A stretch of 64,000 nucleotides of DNA from Homarus americanus (GCF_018991925.1 NW_024736071.1:16821538-16885537); one strand, 5' to 3'; shown: positions 35,800 to 48,040, numbered from the stretch's first letter. Numbers and translations: made by a program. The notes: generated by a model not told the origin, from the sequence alone.

Positions 35800-36300
35800 T
35801 AAAAGGCGAGGAAATAGTAAGTTAGTTGGTGGAACGCGTCGCTGACACCTTAATAGTCCTAATTAAAGTGAGTCTTACCTGGCCAACCACCTTGTTAGTG
35901 CACCTCTCAACACACGCACACACACACACACCGTTAATGACTCACTCATAGAGATATTAACCAGATGTTACATTTGAACAGGTTAATTGCCTCAGAAATA
36001 TGGTCGAGCTGTTAAAGTCTGAACTGGTTAATTACACGAGGAGACCAATCATTACCTGTTGAGAAGGTTAATGGTCTGAGAGGGTTGAATATGTAGCAGT
36101 AGTTTATCAAGGTGTTAATGAGCTTGGGTAACTGTGAGTGCTTACAGGTTAGGTTAGGTTAGGAATTGAACTGTGAACAAGAATATAATTAACAGTAGCA
36201 ACTAAAGATATCAACTTGAACAGGTTAATTCGCTCCCAACAGGTGTGAGAAGTGAATTATATACCTTACCTGTTGGATAATTTACCTCTTCACCACATAC
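35800..36300. other. Unique spacer
   Basis: Non-repetitive apart from scattered GGTTAAT motifs and a short TTAGG tract at 36147-36163 (three pentamers). Confidence 0.5.
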
Positions 36301-36301
36301 A

Positions 36302-36312
36302 CGGGCGCGCGC

Positions 36313-36343
<31 letters not shown>
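36302..36343. repeat. CG/CA alternating tract
   Basis: GGGCGCGCGCACACGCACAC, then pure CA; strong Z-DNA candidate. Confidence 0.9.
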
Positions 36344-36449
36344 AGGATGATTAGCAATAGAGTTATCATACTTTCTGGGTGATGATTATGTTGATGGTTA
36401 TAACAGGGGGAGCAAGAGGACGCCTGTTTAGCCCACAACTTCCCCTTGT

Positions 36450-37010
36450 TTAACACACCTTCCCCCTCCCTCACCTTCCCCCTCCCTCACCTCCCTCCTC
36501 CCCCCTCCCTCCCTTCCCCTCCCTCACCTTCCCCCCTCACCCTTCCCCTCCCTCACCTTCCCTCCCTCACCTTCCCCTCTCTCCTTCACCTTCCCCTCTC
36601 TCACCTTCCCCTCTCTTCCCCTCTCTCACCTTCCCCTCTCTCACCTTCCCCCTCCTCCTCACCTTCCCCTCTCTCACCTTCCCCTCTCTCACCTTCCCCT
36701 CTCTCACCTTCCCCTCTCTCCCTTCCTCTCTCCCCTCTCACCTCCCTCACCTTCCCCCTCTCTCCCTTCCCTCTACCTTCCCCCTCCTCTCCCTTCCTCT
36801 CTCCCTTCCTCTCACCTTCCCTCTCTCCCACCTTCCCCTCACCTTCCCCTCTCTCACCTTCCCCACCTCACCTTCCCCCCTCTCACCTTCCCCTCTCACA
36901 CCTCCCTCTCACCTTCCCCTCTCTCCCTTCCCTCTCTTCCTCTCTCACCTTCCCCTCTCTCACCCTCTCCCTCTTCCCTCTCTCCTCCCACTCCCCCTCC
37001 TCCCCTGATA
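36450..37010. repeat. CTCACCTTCCCCTCT minisatellite
   Basis: About 35 units of CTCACCTTCCCCTCT. On the - strand each reads AAG/GTGAGA, a splice-donor-like motif. Pro/Ser/Leu frames are artefacts. Confidence 0.95.
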
Positions 37011-37099
37011 CACGTGTCATGACAGCGACAGATACTACATAAATGTTAGACATTATCCTGCCAGCAGTTAAGTAGTAGTTGTGAGGCGAGTTAATGTAG

Positions 37100-38028
37100 T
37101 GGAGGTGTGACTGGTGCTGTGGGATGGTGACTGGTGCTGTGGGATGGTGACTGGGGGATGGTGACTGGTGCTAATGGGATGGTGACTGGTGTGGGATGGT
37201 GACTGGTGGGATGGGATGACTGGTGGTGACTGGTGATGGTGACTGGTGCTGGGATGGTGACTGGTGGGGATGGTGACTGGTACTAATGGGATGGTGACTG
37301 GTGGGATGGTGACTGGTGGGATGGTGACTGATGGTGACTGGTAATGGTGACTGGTGACTGTGCTGTGGGATGGTGACTGGACTTGGGATGGTGACTGGTG
37401 GGGATGGTGACTGGTGCTACTGGTGCTAATGGGATGGTGACTGGTGGGGATGGTGACTGGTGCTGGGATGGTGACTGGTGCTGATGGTGACTGGTGGGGA
37501 TGGTGACTGGTGCTGGGATGGTGACTGGGGATGGTGACTGGTGCTGGTGGGGATGGTGACTGGTGCTGTGGGATGGTGATGGTGACTGGTGACTGGTATG
37601 GTGATGGTGACTGGTGCTGTGGGATGGTGACTGGTGCTCTGGGATGGTGACTGGTGGGATGGTGACTGGTGCTGTGGGATGGTGACTGGTGCTGTGGGAT
37701 GGTGACTGGTGCTGTGGGATGGTGACTGGTGCTGTGGGATGGTGACTGGTGCTGTGGGATGGTGACTGCTGGTGGTGACTGGTGGTGATGGTGACTGGTA
37801 CTGTGGGATGGTGACTGTGCTGTGGGATGGTGACTGGGTGATGGTGACTGGTGCTGTGGGATGGTGACTGGTGCTGTGGGATGGTGACTGGTACTGTGGG
37901 ATGGTGACTGGTGCTGTGGGATGGTGACTGGTGCTGTGGGATGGTGACTGGTGCTGTGGGATGGTGACTGGTACTGTGGGATGGTGACTGGTACTGTGGG
38001 ATGGTGACTGGTGCTATGGTGACCTCTC
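37100..38028. repeat. 20-bp minisatellite, about 930 bp
   Basis: About 48 units of CTGGTGCTGTGGGATGGTGA and shortened forms. The end at 37860-38020 is the most regular. Confidence 0.96.
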
Positions 38029-38292
38029 CTACCCCAGTTCTCACCCTCCTCTCTCCTCTTTTGCCTTCCACATCCCCTTCTTTCCTTTCTTCCCTCCTTC
38101 CTTTCCCTCCTCCGCCTCTCTTCCCCAGTTCTCCCCCTCTCCCTGGGGCTCGCTGGCCAACAAACCTGGCAGTATTATGTAAATGTCACATTGCCGGAAA
38201 CACCAAAACATGGACACGGTTCATACACACAAGTTTTAATTGGACATTTGCGTGTTGATTGCGGACTTTTCACTTACACGTCTAGATGTCTC

Positions 38293-38339
<47 letters not shown>
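38293..38339. repeat. (GT)n microsatellite
   Basis: About 46 bp of GT. Confidence 0.96.
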
Positions 38340-38340
<1 letters not shown>

Positions 38341-38778
38341 ACAGTTCCTTCACTCTCTACCTTCCTCACATCCTCTCGTGGTCTTGTGAACCTTTTACAT
38401 TTAACCGAAAATACTGAAGTTGTTGGTATACTCTCTCTCTTCTCTCCTCTCTCCCTCTCCCTTCCTCCCTTCCTCCCTTCCTATAAGATTTAATGTTTTT
38501 TTACAGAATATTTTTTGTACATTTATTTTCTCTGTATTCTTGTGTCTTCTATCCTGATATTTCATTTTTATTTTTATTCCCCACAAATTTGTGGTCGTAT
38601 TATGGTCAGTCTGGGTCTTGTTGGTCGTTGTCGGTGCATCTTGAACTTCTCTTGTCTGTCTGTTTGTCTTGTCTCTATGTCTGGGGGATAATTATCAAAG
38701 TCTTACAATTTCTATGTATTTCTTATTGTGGAGGGGGGGGGGGCATTTGAACTGATGTATAATAGAGAAAAACATTTG

Positions 38779-38872
38779 TCTTAACCTAACCTAACTTACC
38801 CGATAGGATAGATTGGGTTAGATTAAATTAGGTAAAGTATGGTTAGGTTAGGTTAGGTTAGGTTAGGTTATC
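38779..38872. repeat. TTAGG inverted pair
   Basis: TTAACCTAACCTAACTTACC faces GGTTAGGTTAGGTTAGGTTA 50 bp away (six pentamers). Confidence 0.85.
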
Positions 38873-39470
38873 ATAAACAAACAAATGCAGTTGTTATAAT
38901 CAATTGAAACATCCTAGAAAAAAATTAAATTCCTTGAAGTCACAAATATTCTGTAAACAAAATCCCAAACTACGTATTTAGTGGTTCAAGGTAACAATGT
39001 AAACACCGGAAATATATTAATGTTCAGCTGGTGTTGTGTTTTGGTGGGGTTTTCACAAATGATCATAAATTTGGTGAGTTGAGGAACAGGAGATCTAGGC
39101 TGGCTGGTCGTCTCTTGCAGGTGGAGTGTGTGGGTGGAGTGTGTTGTACCGGGTGTGGTGTGGGTGGAGGGAAGTCTTGGGGAGGGGGGGAAGGAGGGAG
39201 AGGCAGGTGAGATTTGAGGGAGTGGTTTTTGGGAGAGTTGGCTGAGGCAGTGTTGGTGATAGAGTGAGCTGAGAATGCCTTCAGGGCAATTTGCTGAGAG
39301 TGAGCTGAATGATTCGCTGGGCCAATTTCCCGGGAGACGACAGGCACAATTGACTGGGATGAGTTCACAGACACTCAAGCGAGACATTTACCTGAGATAG
39401 TTCGAGACGAGACCTTGTTGATGAGACGGACGGATTGGGCAGGTAGACAGAGTAGGTTCATCAAAATAGC
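38873..39470. other. Unique spacer with weak repeats
   Basis: Mostly single-copy-looking; GAGAGTGAGCTGAATGATTC-like short repeats near 39230-39310. No exon recognised. Confidence 0.5.
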
Positions 39471-39473
39471 CGT

Positions 39474-39645
39474 GGTAGTGGTAGTGGTGGTGATGGTGTT
39501 GTAAGTAGTGGTGGTAGTATAGTAGTGGTGTTAGTAATAGTGGTGGCAGTAGTGGTGGTAGTAATAGTGGTGGCAGTAGTGGTGTTAGTAATAGTGGTGG
39601 CAGTAGTGGTGGTAGTAATAGTGGTGGCAGTAGTGGTGGTGTTAG
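39474..39645. repeat. GTAATAGTGGTGGCAGTAGT minisatellite
   Basis: Five units of about 27-30 bp with GGTGTTAGTAATAGTGGTGG variants. Confidence 0.93.
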
Positions 39646-39702
39646 GAGTAAACAAACCTATCACCATAACACACTAGTAGACTCAAGGTAGGTGTGTGAA
39701 CG

Positions 39703-40045
39703 ACCATAGTGTAGTGAGGGTGTAGTTTGGGTGTAGTGTGGGGTGTAGTGTGGGTGTAGTGTGGGTGTAATGAAGGTGTAGTGCGGGTGTAGTGCGGGTG
39801 TAGTGAGGGTGTACTGAGGGTGTAGTTTGGGTGTAGTGTGGGGTGTAGTGTGGGTGTAGTATTGGGTGTACTGAGGGTGTAATGAAGGTGTAGTGCGGGT
39901 GTAGTGAGGGTGTAGTGTGGGTGTACTGAGGGTGTAGTGTGGGTGTAGTGAGGGTGTAGTGAGGGTGTACTGAAGGTGTAGTGTGGGTGTAGTATTGGGT
40001 GTAGTGAGGGTGTAGTGTGGGTGTAGTGTGGGTGTGTCTTGGCCA
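39703..40045. repeat. GGGTGTAGTG minisatellite
   Basis: About 33 units of the 10-mer GGGTGTAGTG with TGAG, TTTGG and AAT variants. Confidence 0.95.
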
Positions 40046-40129
40046 GGGTGTCGACACAGAGAGGAAACTGACAGATGTTATAATTAATGATTTGAGTCAC
40101 CAAGTGATAGTTTATTTCATGTCCACGCT

Positions 40130-40350
40130 TGAGAGTTTTTGCGTGTGCATGTTGTGTTTTTTTGCGTGCATTGATTGTTGTTATTCTTGAGTACGTGTTA
40201 TAGTTACTGCGTGAGTTTTTGTGTGGTATCTGCGTGCGTGTTGGAATCATTATTGCGTGTTGGGATATTTTTTTGCGTGCGGAGTGTAGTGTAGTGTGTG
40301 TGCGGTTTTTTTTGCTCTGCTTGCGTATTTTGAAGGCTTTGCGTCCGTGG
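40130..40350. repeat. Dispersed TTTTTGCGTG motifs
   Basis: About ten GCGTG words, several after T-runs (TTTTTTGCGTGC), with irregular spacing. Too degenerate to call a tandem array. Confidence 0.4.
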
Positions 40351-40467
40351 TTGAATAGTATCACACCGTACGTGGCTGACTTCAAGCACGAGCGGCTGTT
40401 GAAGACAAAAAAAAAAGTTCTTGCATCATAGTAATTCTCATCTTCGTCCCGCTCTGTTAGTGAGGTC

Positions 40468-40492
40468 TGTTGTGTGTGTGTGTGTTATTGTG

Positions 40493-40526
<34 letters not shown>
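40468..40526. repeat. (GT)n/(CA)n inverted pair
   Basis: A GT run is followed by a CA run with about 12 bp between, able to fold as a hairpin. Confidence 0.9.
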
Positions 40527-40529
40527 CTT

Positions 40530-41040
40530 TCACCTCTACTGCTGATCTCACTGGTAAATATTTCTGTCTCAATAGACTAAAGAAGTACAACTATGACCAC
40601 CATACCACTACTAAACTACCACCATCACTAACCATCATCATAACTATCATCATCACTATCACCACCATTATTACCACCACCACCACTAACACCATAACTC
40701 TCGCTACCAGAGCACGTGATGTGAACGTAATGTACATGACCATTCACCAGCCTGTGTGTGAGTGTTGCCTAATTGAGAGGTGGAGACGTGTAGGAGCTGT
40801 GTGAAGTAATATCCCCTTGACCAGTGTAGAAAAAACTCAGTTAATATCTCCCTTGTCCATCACACAGGTGTACACAAGGGGCGTGAAGCATTCTGGGTAA
40901 TTTCTCGAGCTAATCACTCCCATTATCCTGCATTACCTGACCTACCTACTCCTTCCTCCACTCCTCTCTACACTCCTTCCATTAACTTGTCAGATGTGTA
41001 GTAATCTTTTTGCGTGTGTATGGTGGGCAAGCTGAAGGCG
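40530..41040. other. Unique spacer
   Basis: Includes a CACCATCATCACTATC-rich stretch (40610-40690); otherwise non-repetitive, with nothing recognised. Confidence 0.5.
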
Positions 41041-41165
41041 GAGGTGTGCGCACAGGTAAGTGGAGGTGTGCGCACAGGTAGGTGAGGGTGTGCGCACAGG
41101 TAAGTGGAGGTGTGCGCACAGGTAGGTGAGGGTGTGCGCACAGGTAAGTGGAGGTGTCCGCACAG
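41040..41165 (+). repeat. 22-bp minisatellite with consensus splice-donor motifs
   Basis: Five to six units of GGTGTGCGCACAGGTAAGTG or GGTAGGTGAG form. Perfect CAGGTAAGT occurs at 41053, 41097 and 41141, exactly 44 bp apart. Confidence 0.92.
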
Positions 41166-41464
41166 ATCGAGGAGGAAACAGTCGGGAGCCCAAGCAAGAG
41201 TGTCTGTTACCTGTGCCATGCTGTCGGGGGGTGGGGGTGGGGGTGGGGTGGGTGTTGGGGAGATGGAGGTGATGGGGAAGGAGGGGGGGGGGATAAAGCC
41301 TTTCGAGGACGATAGTTTAAACTCTCTCGTTCTCAAAGTGTGTGTGTGTGTGTGGAGGAGTAATGGTCGGTGTGTGAGTGACAGTCCGCGGGGAGGCTCA
41401 ACACCACTTACTTTCATAACAGTACCGCTTACCTCATGCATGCTCCTACCACCACCACTACCAC

Positions 41465-41467
41465 CAT

Positions 41468-41508
<41 letters not shown>

Positions 41509-41545
41509 TACTATACTATATTATACTATACTATACTTCTACTAT
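41465..41545. repeat. (TAC)n and (TATAC)n
   Basis: Pure TAC triplets to 41505, then ACTATACTATA. Confidence 0.95.
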
Positions 41546-41897
41546 CATCACCATCATCATCACCACACCCACCACCAATAAGCTCCCGAAAATGATATTC
41601 ATAGAAGAAAGTATTTAATCACCTAACCATCTTAACTACAGACTCTTACCTGTACTCTGTTGGTCTATATGGTCATAGGTTTATATACCAGGCAGGTGAG
41701 ATAGATGATGACTAATGTGATAATAATTCCAGGTTGTGTAAAATTAACCTTTGTTCTACTTACTAGTTCAACACTATCACAACTCAACCCTGAAATATGA
41801 CCTAAGTACATAACTATAAACACACTTATCACCACACTACAATATCCTCTGAGGTTGAATCTGTTAACCTAACCTAACCAGCCACAGTTGCTTTATA

Positions 41898-42017
41898 CAG
41901 TGAAACCTCCATATAACGGACCTCTCTCTCTCTCTCCATATAATCCGTTAGATAAGGGGGTCTACATATAACGGACTTTACTCTCCAAACATAGTCCGCT
42001 AAATAGAGGTTTCACTA
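41898..42017. mobile_element. TAACGGAC-family element, best-preserved short copy
   Basis: Starts CAGTGAAACCTCCATATAAC and ends AATAGAGGTTTCACTA, flanked by TA at 41896-41897 and 42018-42019. It is 120 bp with one inner ATCCGTTAGATAAGG / CATATAACGGAC junction, so it is two hairpin modules. It has perfect architecture for a short non-autonomous TA-targeting element. Confidence 0.8.
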
Positions 42018-42237
42018 TACCCAAAGCTTCACTAAAGTCTCATAACTAATAATTACTTAACAATTTTTCTTCACCTGTCAGTAAATTTCTTCATTTATTA
42101 TCAGGTTTATTTTTACTGGTAAGAAAAACGAAATTATAATATGTGTTTAGAAGGGAATAAGAACATGCTATACTGTGGTGTAGTGACGGTCGATAGTCAG
42201 GTGGTGTGTGTGTGTAGTTATGACCCTTATGTGGAGT

Positions 42238-42942
<705 letters not shown>

Positions 42943-43057
42943 ACATTTTCCACCAATTGCTCCTCAGACTATATCCCACACTACACTACTCGCAATATCC
43001 TGCTTGTGTATCGCACAAATTATCCCCAATGCTGAATTTTATCCTCGTGTCTGTGTA

Positions 43058-43249
43058 TAATGAACCCTCCATATAACGGACTTCTCTCTATATAGAATCC
43101 GTTATATGGAGGTTTTCACATCTAATGAATCCTCGATATAATAGACTTTTCTCTCTATATAATCCGTTAAATAGAGGTTTCACATTTAACGGACCTTCGA
43201 TATAATGGAATTTCCTCTCCATGTAGTCCGTTAAATAGAGGTAACACTA
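43058..43249. mobile_element. TAACGGAC-family element, three modules
   Basis: Starts TAATGAACCCTCCATATAAC after TA and ends AAATAGAGGTAACACTA. Internal AATCCGTTAAATAGAGG / TTTAACGGACCTTCGATATA junctions recur at about 63-66 bp, giving three successive inverted modules. Confidence 0.75.
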
Positions 43250-43315
43250 TGAATGAACTCCCAAGGTTCCCAGAGAGCTTTATAATGTATCAAGGTTTTT
43301 ATCCAATGTCTCGTG

Positions 43316-43362
43316 TGGGTGGGTGTGGGTGTGTGGGTGGGTGGGTGGGTGGGTGGGTGGGT
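43316..43362. repeat. (GGGT)n tract
   Basis: Seven consecutive GGGTG tetramer units; canonical G-quadruplex sequence. Confidence 0.93.
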
Positions 43363-43424
43363 GCAGGAAATTGATAATACTGATTTTACTTTATTAAGCC
43401 TTTGTCTCTATTTATTGTTGTTGC

Positions 43425-43426
<2 letters not shown>

Positions 43427-43494
<68 letters not shown>
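43427..43494. repeat. (ATT)n microsatellite
   Basis: About 67 bp of pure ATT. Confidence 0.97.
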
Positions 43495-43496
<2 letters not shown>

Positions 43497-43734
43497 TTCA
43501 TCGTCTTACCATTCTCCCGTCTCTACACATAATATTCACCATTTCCCTCTTATTCCCCCTCTCCTCCCCCTCTTACACACACACGTGGGAGAGGAGGAGG
43601 AGGAGGGTGAGAGATATGACACCACCAATAAGGAGTTTAGTATAATAACTTTCCTCTTCACCTGCACATCCGGTTTCTGCGTAATTTTTTTTTGTATTAA
43701 GTACAATTTGTTGATAGAAAAATATTGAAGATGT

Positions 43735-43922
43735 GGTGTGGGAGGGGTGTGGTGGGGAGGGTGTGGTGTGGAGGGTGTGGTGAGGGTGGGTGTGGGAGGG
43801 GGGTGGTGGGGAGGGTGTGTGTGGGGGGGGTGGGAGGGGGTGAGTGAGGGGTGTGGAGAGGTGTGGTGAGGTGGGTGTGGGAGGTGTGGGAGGGGTGTGT
43901 GGGGAGGGTGTGGTGGGGTGTA
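43735..43922. repeat. GGGTGTGGTGGGGAGGGTGT array
   Basis: G-rich degenerate units of 10-22 bp. Confidence 0.9.
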
Positions 43923-43979
43923 GGAGCAGCTGCTGTGTCAGGGTAACAGGAAATTAATGTAGCAGTATTTGGTTTGTTG

Positions 43980-44835
43980 GTGGTAGTGCTTGTGGGTGTG
44001 GTGGTGGCAGTGCTTGTGGGTGTGGTGGTGGTAGTGCTGGGTGTGGTGGTGGTAGTGCTTGTGGGTGTGGTGGTGGTAGTGCTTGTGGGTGTGGTGGTGG
44101 CAGTGTTGTGGGTGTAGTGCTTGTGGGTGTGGTGGTGGTAGTGCCTTGGGGTGTGGTGGTGGTAGTGCTTGTGGTGGTGGTGGTAGTGCCATGGTGGTGG
44201 TGGTGGGTGTGGTGGTGGTAGTGCTTGTGGGTGTGGTGGTGCTTGTGGGTGTGGTGGTGGTGGTAGTGGTGGTGGTGGTGTGTGGTGGTGGTGTGGTGGT
44301 GTGGTGGTGGTGTGGTGGGTGTGGTGGTGGTGTGCTGTGGTGGTGTGGTGGTGGTAGTGCTGTGGGTGTGGTGGTGGTAGTGCTTGTGGTGTGGTGGTGG
44401 TGGTGCTTGTGGTGTGGTGTGGTGGTGTGCTTGTGGGTGTGGTGGTGGTGGTGGTGGGTGTGGTGGTGGTGTGCTGTGGGTGTGGTGGTGGTGTGCTGTG
44501 GGTGTGGTGGTGGCAGTGCTTGTGGTGTGGTGGTGGTAGTGTTGGGGTGTGTGGTGGTGGTGGTGGTGCTTGTGGGTGTGGTGGTGGTGTGCTTGTGGGT
44601 GTGGTGGTGGCAGTGTTGTGGGTGTGGTGGTGGTAGTGCTTGTGGGTGTGGTGGTGGTGCTGTGGGTGTGGTGGTGGTAGTGCTTGTGGTGGTGGCAGTG
44701 TGGTGGTGGTAGTAGTAGTAATAGTAAGTGGTGGTAGTAGTATAGTAATAGTAAGTAGTGTGAGTGGTAGTAGTAGTAATAGTAAGTGGTGGTAGTGCTT
44801 GTGGGTGTGGTGGTAGTAGTAGTAATAGTAAGTGG
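43980..44835. repeat. GTGTGGTGGTGGTAGTGCTT minisatellite
   Basis: About 850 bp of units of 20-24 bp, most with TGTGGTGGTGG and CTTGTGGG, ending in AGTAGTAATAGTAAGTGG copies. Confidence 0.95.
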
Positions 44836-45455
44836 TGGTTGTAAGGTTCATTAGTAGCGATAATGATGGTGGTATTACTAGTCGTGTCAACAATAACAAT
44901 AGGAGATAAGGGTGTGATAATAGCCTGACTGAACGACTGTATTACCACAGGTGTTGACGCTAATGACAATGATTAATTAAGCTCAGGTATACCCAGGTAG
45001 AGAGAGGTAAGAGGTACAGCTACTCGCAAAACTATCTGTTCTTGGGGTGAGCGAAGAGTTCCACAATGAACACTGTGACTCCTGTTGTCTCGGTAGGGTT
45101 GTCAAAATCCTTCGTCCATTGTCATATTTTTTCAACACCTAATCTAGTAAAATCCAATCGGAGAGAGGGAGAGAGAGAGAGAGAGAGAGAGTTAACAAGA
45201 ACAGCAACACAACTCGGAATTATGTAACCCTTTCCACTCTACCTGATCTGACCTGACCTAACCTAACCCTATAAGTCCAACTGTTTAAGGTCAACTCTTG
45301 TATTGTACCAGTACTCTCGTGAACTGGACTCTCTCGTGTACTCTAGAGATCACCGCAGAAACTTGATCACTGAAGAAGAAATAGGAACTTGACAACACCT
45401 GACATTACGACACCGAGGGGCCTTTTGAAGCTCCTGTTGGGGGGCATAGTGGTAA
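44836..45455. other. Unique spacer
   Basis: Non-repetitive, except a GA run (45164-45191) and a short inverted TTAGG tract CCTAACCTAACC (45257-45268). Confidence 0.5.
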
Positions 45456-45459
45456 TTGT

Positions 45460-45810
45460 GAGTGTGTTAGGGTGTGTTGAGTGTGTTATGGTGTGTTGAG
45501 TGTGTGTTAGGGTGTGTTGAGTGTGTTAGGGTGTGTTGAGTGTGTTAGGGTGTGTTGAGTCCGTGTTAGGGTGTGCTGAGTGTGTGCTAGGGTGTGTTGA
45601 GTGTGTGTTAGGGTGTGTTGAGTGTGTTAGGTGTAAAGGAGTCCGTGTTAGGGTGTGTTGAGTGTGGTGTTATGGTGTGTTGAGGTGTTAGGGTGTGTTG
45701 AGTGTGTGTTAGGGTGTGCTGGAGTGTGTGTTAGGGATGTGTTGAGTGTGTATAGGTAGCTTGAGTGTGTGCTAGGTGTGTGTTGGAGAGTGTGTGTTAG
45801 GGTGTGTGGG
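45460..45810. repeat. GTTAGGGTGTGTTGAGTGTG minisatellite
   Basis: About 17 units of 20-23 bp with GCTAGG, CCGTG and ATGG variants. Confidence 0.94.
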
Positions 45811-45894
45811 GAGAGGTTACTGTGACGAGTACTCAAGGATCGTATATATTATTTTCTCCCCAATGATGAATGTATTGAGTACGATGACTAACAC

Positions 45895-45930
45895 ACACGC
45901 ACACGTGCACACACACACACACACACACGT
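45895..45930. repeat. (CA)n with CG steps
   Basis: ACACACGCACACGTGCACAC, then pure CA; Z-DNA candidate. Confidence 0.88.
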
Positions 45931-45994
45931 GACCCATGATATAAAGATATTTTACGATCGTTTACGTCCGCTGATAATCCTCAAGTTGTCTGTT

Positions 45995-46278
45995 TCTCCC
46001 TCCCTCCTTCCCTCCCCTCACACTCCTCTCTCCTTCCCACCTGCTTCCTTACCTCCCTCCTTTTGATTTCTTTTATTTTTCTTCTTCCTCCTTTCGTTTC
46101 GATCTGATTATTTTGCTTCTACATTCCTCCCTCTCTCTCTCTCTCTTTTTTCCTCCCTCCTCCTTCCTCCCTCCCTCCCTTTCTCCCTCTAATTTCCTCT
46201 TCCTTCCCTCTTTTTCTCCTTCCTTCCCTCTCTCTATTCCTCCACTTACTTCCCATCCCTTCCTAGATAACTACTGTA

Positions 46279-46325
<47 letters not shown>
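45995..46325. repeat. Pyrimidine tract then (GA)n
   Basis: C/T-rich low-complexity DNA to 46265 followed by a 47-bp GA run (46277-46324). The opposite purine and pyrimidine runs could pair. Confidence 0.9.
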
Positions 46326-46327
<2 letters not shown>

Positions 46328-46437
46328 AACCCATTCACACCACGTTGCACTTTCCTGGGATTTTCACACTTTCCCACTCAATTTAGCAGTTGTTTGGTAG
46401 GGAGGGTGGCTAATTAGTGCTGCTCTGATACGTCTCC

Positions 46438-46535
46438 CACGCCTCACCCATGCCCCCCTGGCGCCCCTCACGCCCCCACGCCCACCCACGCCCCCCCACG
46501 CCCACCTGCCCCCACGTCTACCCACGCCTCCCTAC
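46438..46535. repeat. CACGCCC repeats
   Basis: Units of CACGCCCACC and CACGCCCCCC, C-rich. Confidence 0.85.
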
Positions 46536-46637
46536 ATGTCTCGTCTTACTCCCCACACGCCCTCTGCCTTCTCTTCTCTCTTAGAACCTCTTGAAGGAAG
46601 AATGCAATTTCATGTTGTTTTGTTTGTTATTAATCTT

Positions 46638-46680
46638 TACTACTACTACTACTACTACTCTACTACTACTACTACTACAG
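46638..46680. repeat. (TAC)n
   Basis: TAC triplets with one interruption. Confidence 0.93.
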
Positions 46681-46771
46681 CCTCCCCCAATAGCCACACC
46701 TTCGCCACCATTTATTTACCTTAATATTAAATATCCTAATACTTAAGAAGCTATCCTATCTGTGTTAAATT

Positions 46772-46773
46772 AG

Positions 46774-46851
<78 letters not shown>

Positions 46852-46870
46852 TTATTACTACCACTACTAC
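46772..46870. repeat. (TAC)n microsatellite
   Basis: About 85 bp of TAC ending in ATTATTACTACC. Confidence 0.97.
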
Positions 46871-46997
46871 CTTTCAAAAATTCTTTCTTTTACTACTACT
46901 ACTATTATGATGACCACAACCAACAACAACCATTACTATAACTACAATATGTTCTATAAATCATCATAATACAATGAATGAAGCACGGAAGATATTA

Positions 46998-47130
46998 GTA
47001 TGTGTGTGTGTGTGTGTGTGGGTGTGGGTGTGTGTGGGTGGGTGTGTGTGTGTGTGTGTGGGTGGGTGGGTGTGTGTGTGTGTGGTGACTGGCTGGCTGA
47101 GATGAATGTGTCGTAACTCGTATAAAATAA

Positions 47131-47172
<42 letters not shown>
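46998..47172. repeat. GT/GGGT tract and (CA)n
   Basis: GT repeats with GGGTG interruptions (46998-47083), then CA (47135-47171); inverted with respect to each other. Confidence 0.93.
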
Positions 47173-47173
<1 letters not shown>

Positions 47174-47424
47174 AACTGTCTCTCCTCCCCTGTCTCTCTC
47201 CCTCGGCCCCTTCTCTCCTCCTGTCATGTCCCCCTGTCTCTCTCCCTGTCTCCCTTCCTGTCCTATCCTATCCTTCCCTGTCCCGTTTTGTCCCTCCCGT
47301 AGCTCTCCTTGTCCAGACCCCGTCCCCGTGTGTCCCGCCCCGTCCCGGCCAGCTGCTGTGAGGTGTTCAGCTGCTGGCGGTGATATTATTGTGTGATAAA
47401 TAAATTTTTATGTGTTATCCTAAT

Positions 47425-47605
47425 TTATAACTCTTCTTCTTCTTCGTCTTCGTCTTCGTCTTCTTCTTCGTCCTTCCATCCTTCCTTCCTCTTCTTCCTC
47501 TTTCTTCTCCTCTTCTATCTCCTCCTCCACACATCTTCCTCTTCTCCTCATTTTCCCCCTCTTCCCCTTCTTCCTCCTCTCTCCCCTCTTTCCTCTCCTC
47601 CTTCC
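47425..47605. repeat. TTC/TCG/CCT-rich tract
   Basis: CTTCTTCGTCTTCGTCTTCG, then pyrimidine-rich DNA. Confidence 0.88.
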
Positions 47606-47609
47606 TCCC

Positions 47610-48040
47610 GTGCGGTTCCTTGAGAGAGACAGAGAGAAGATCGACTTGTGTCCACCACTTTCACTTAAGACTCTAACTTGTGAACCTGACAAAATAGTGT
47701 AGCGTTGCGCAATGATGATGTTGTTGTTGTCTGTTAGTCTCTTCACTTCATATTGTTATTATTATTTTTTTCTTGCTAGTTCAATTTTTTTTACTTTCGT
47801 TTCGTTAATATATTTTTTAGTTGATTTACTCACTCCCAAACTGACGGAGTATTAAAGAAAATAATAAAAGTCATTGACTCATTCACTGACGAAGAAAAAA
47901 TTTAATGAGAGAATTGTGATACTCTTTTTTTTTTTGGTTCTTTTAGTAAATTATGTTGTTATTATTTTTTACAGGTATGTGTCTGTCTGTGTGTTGGGTG
48001 TTGCTATAGTTACTGTGAGGTGAGTGTTGATTGGTTGATT
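47610..48040. other. Unique AT-rich spacer
   Basis: T-rich single-copy-looking DNA; nothing recognised. Confidence 0.5.
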
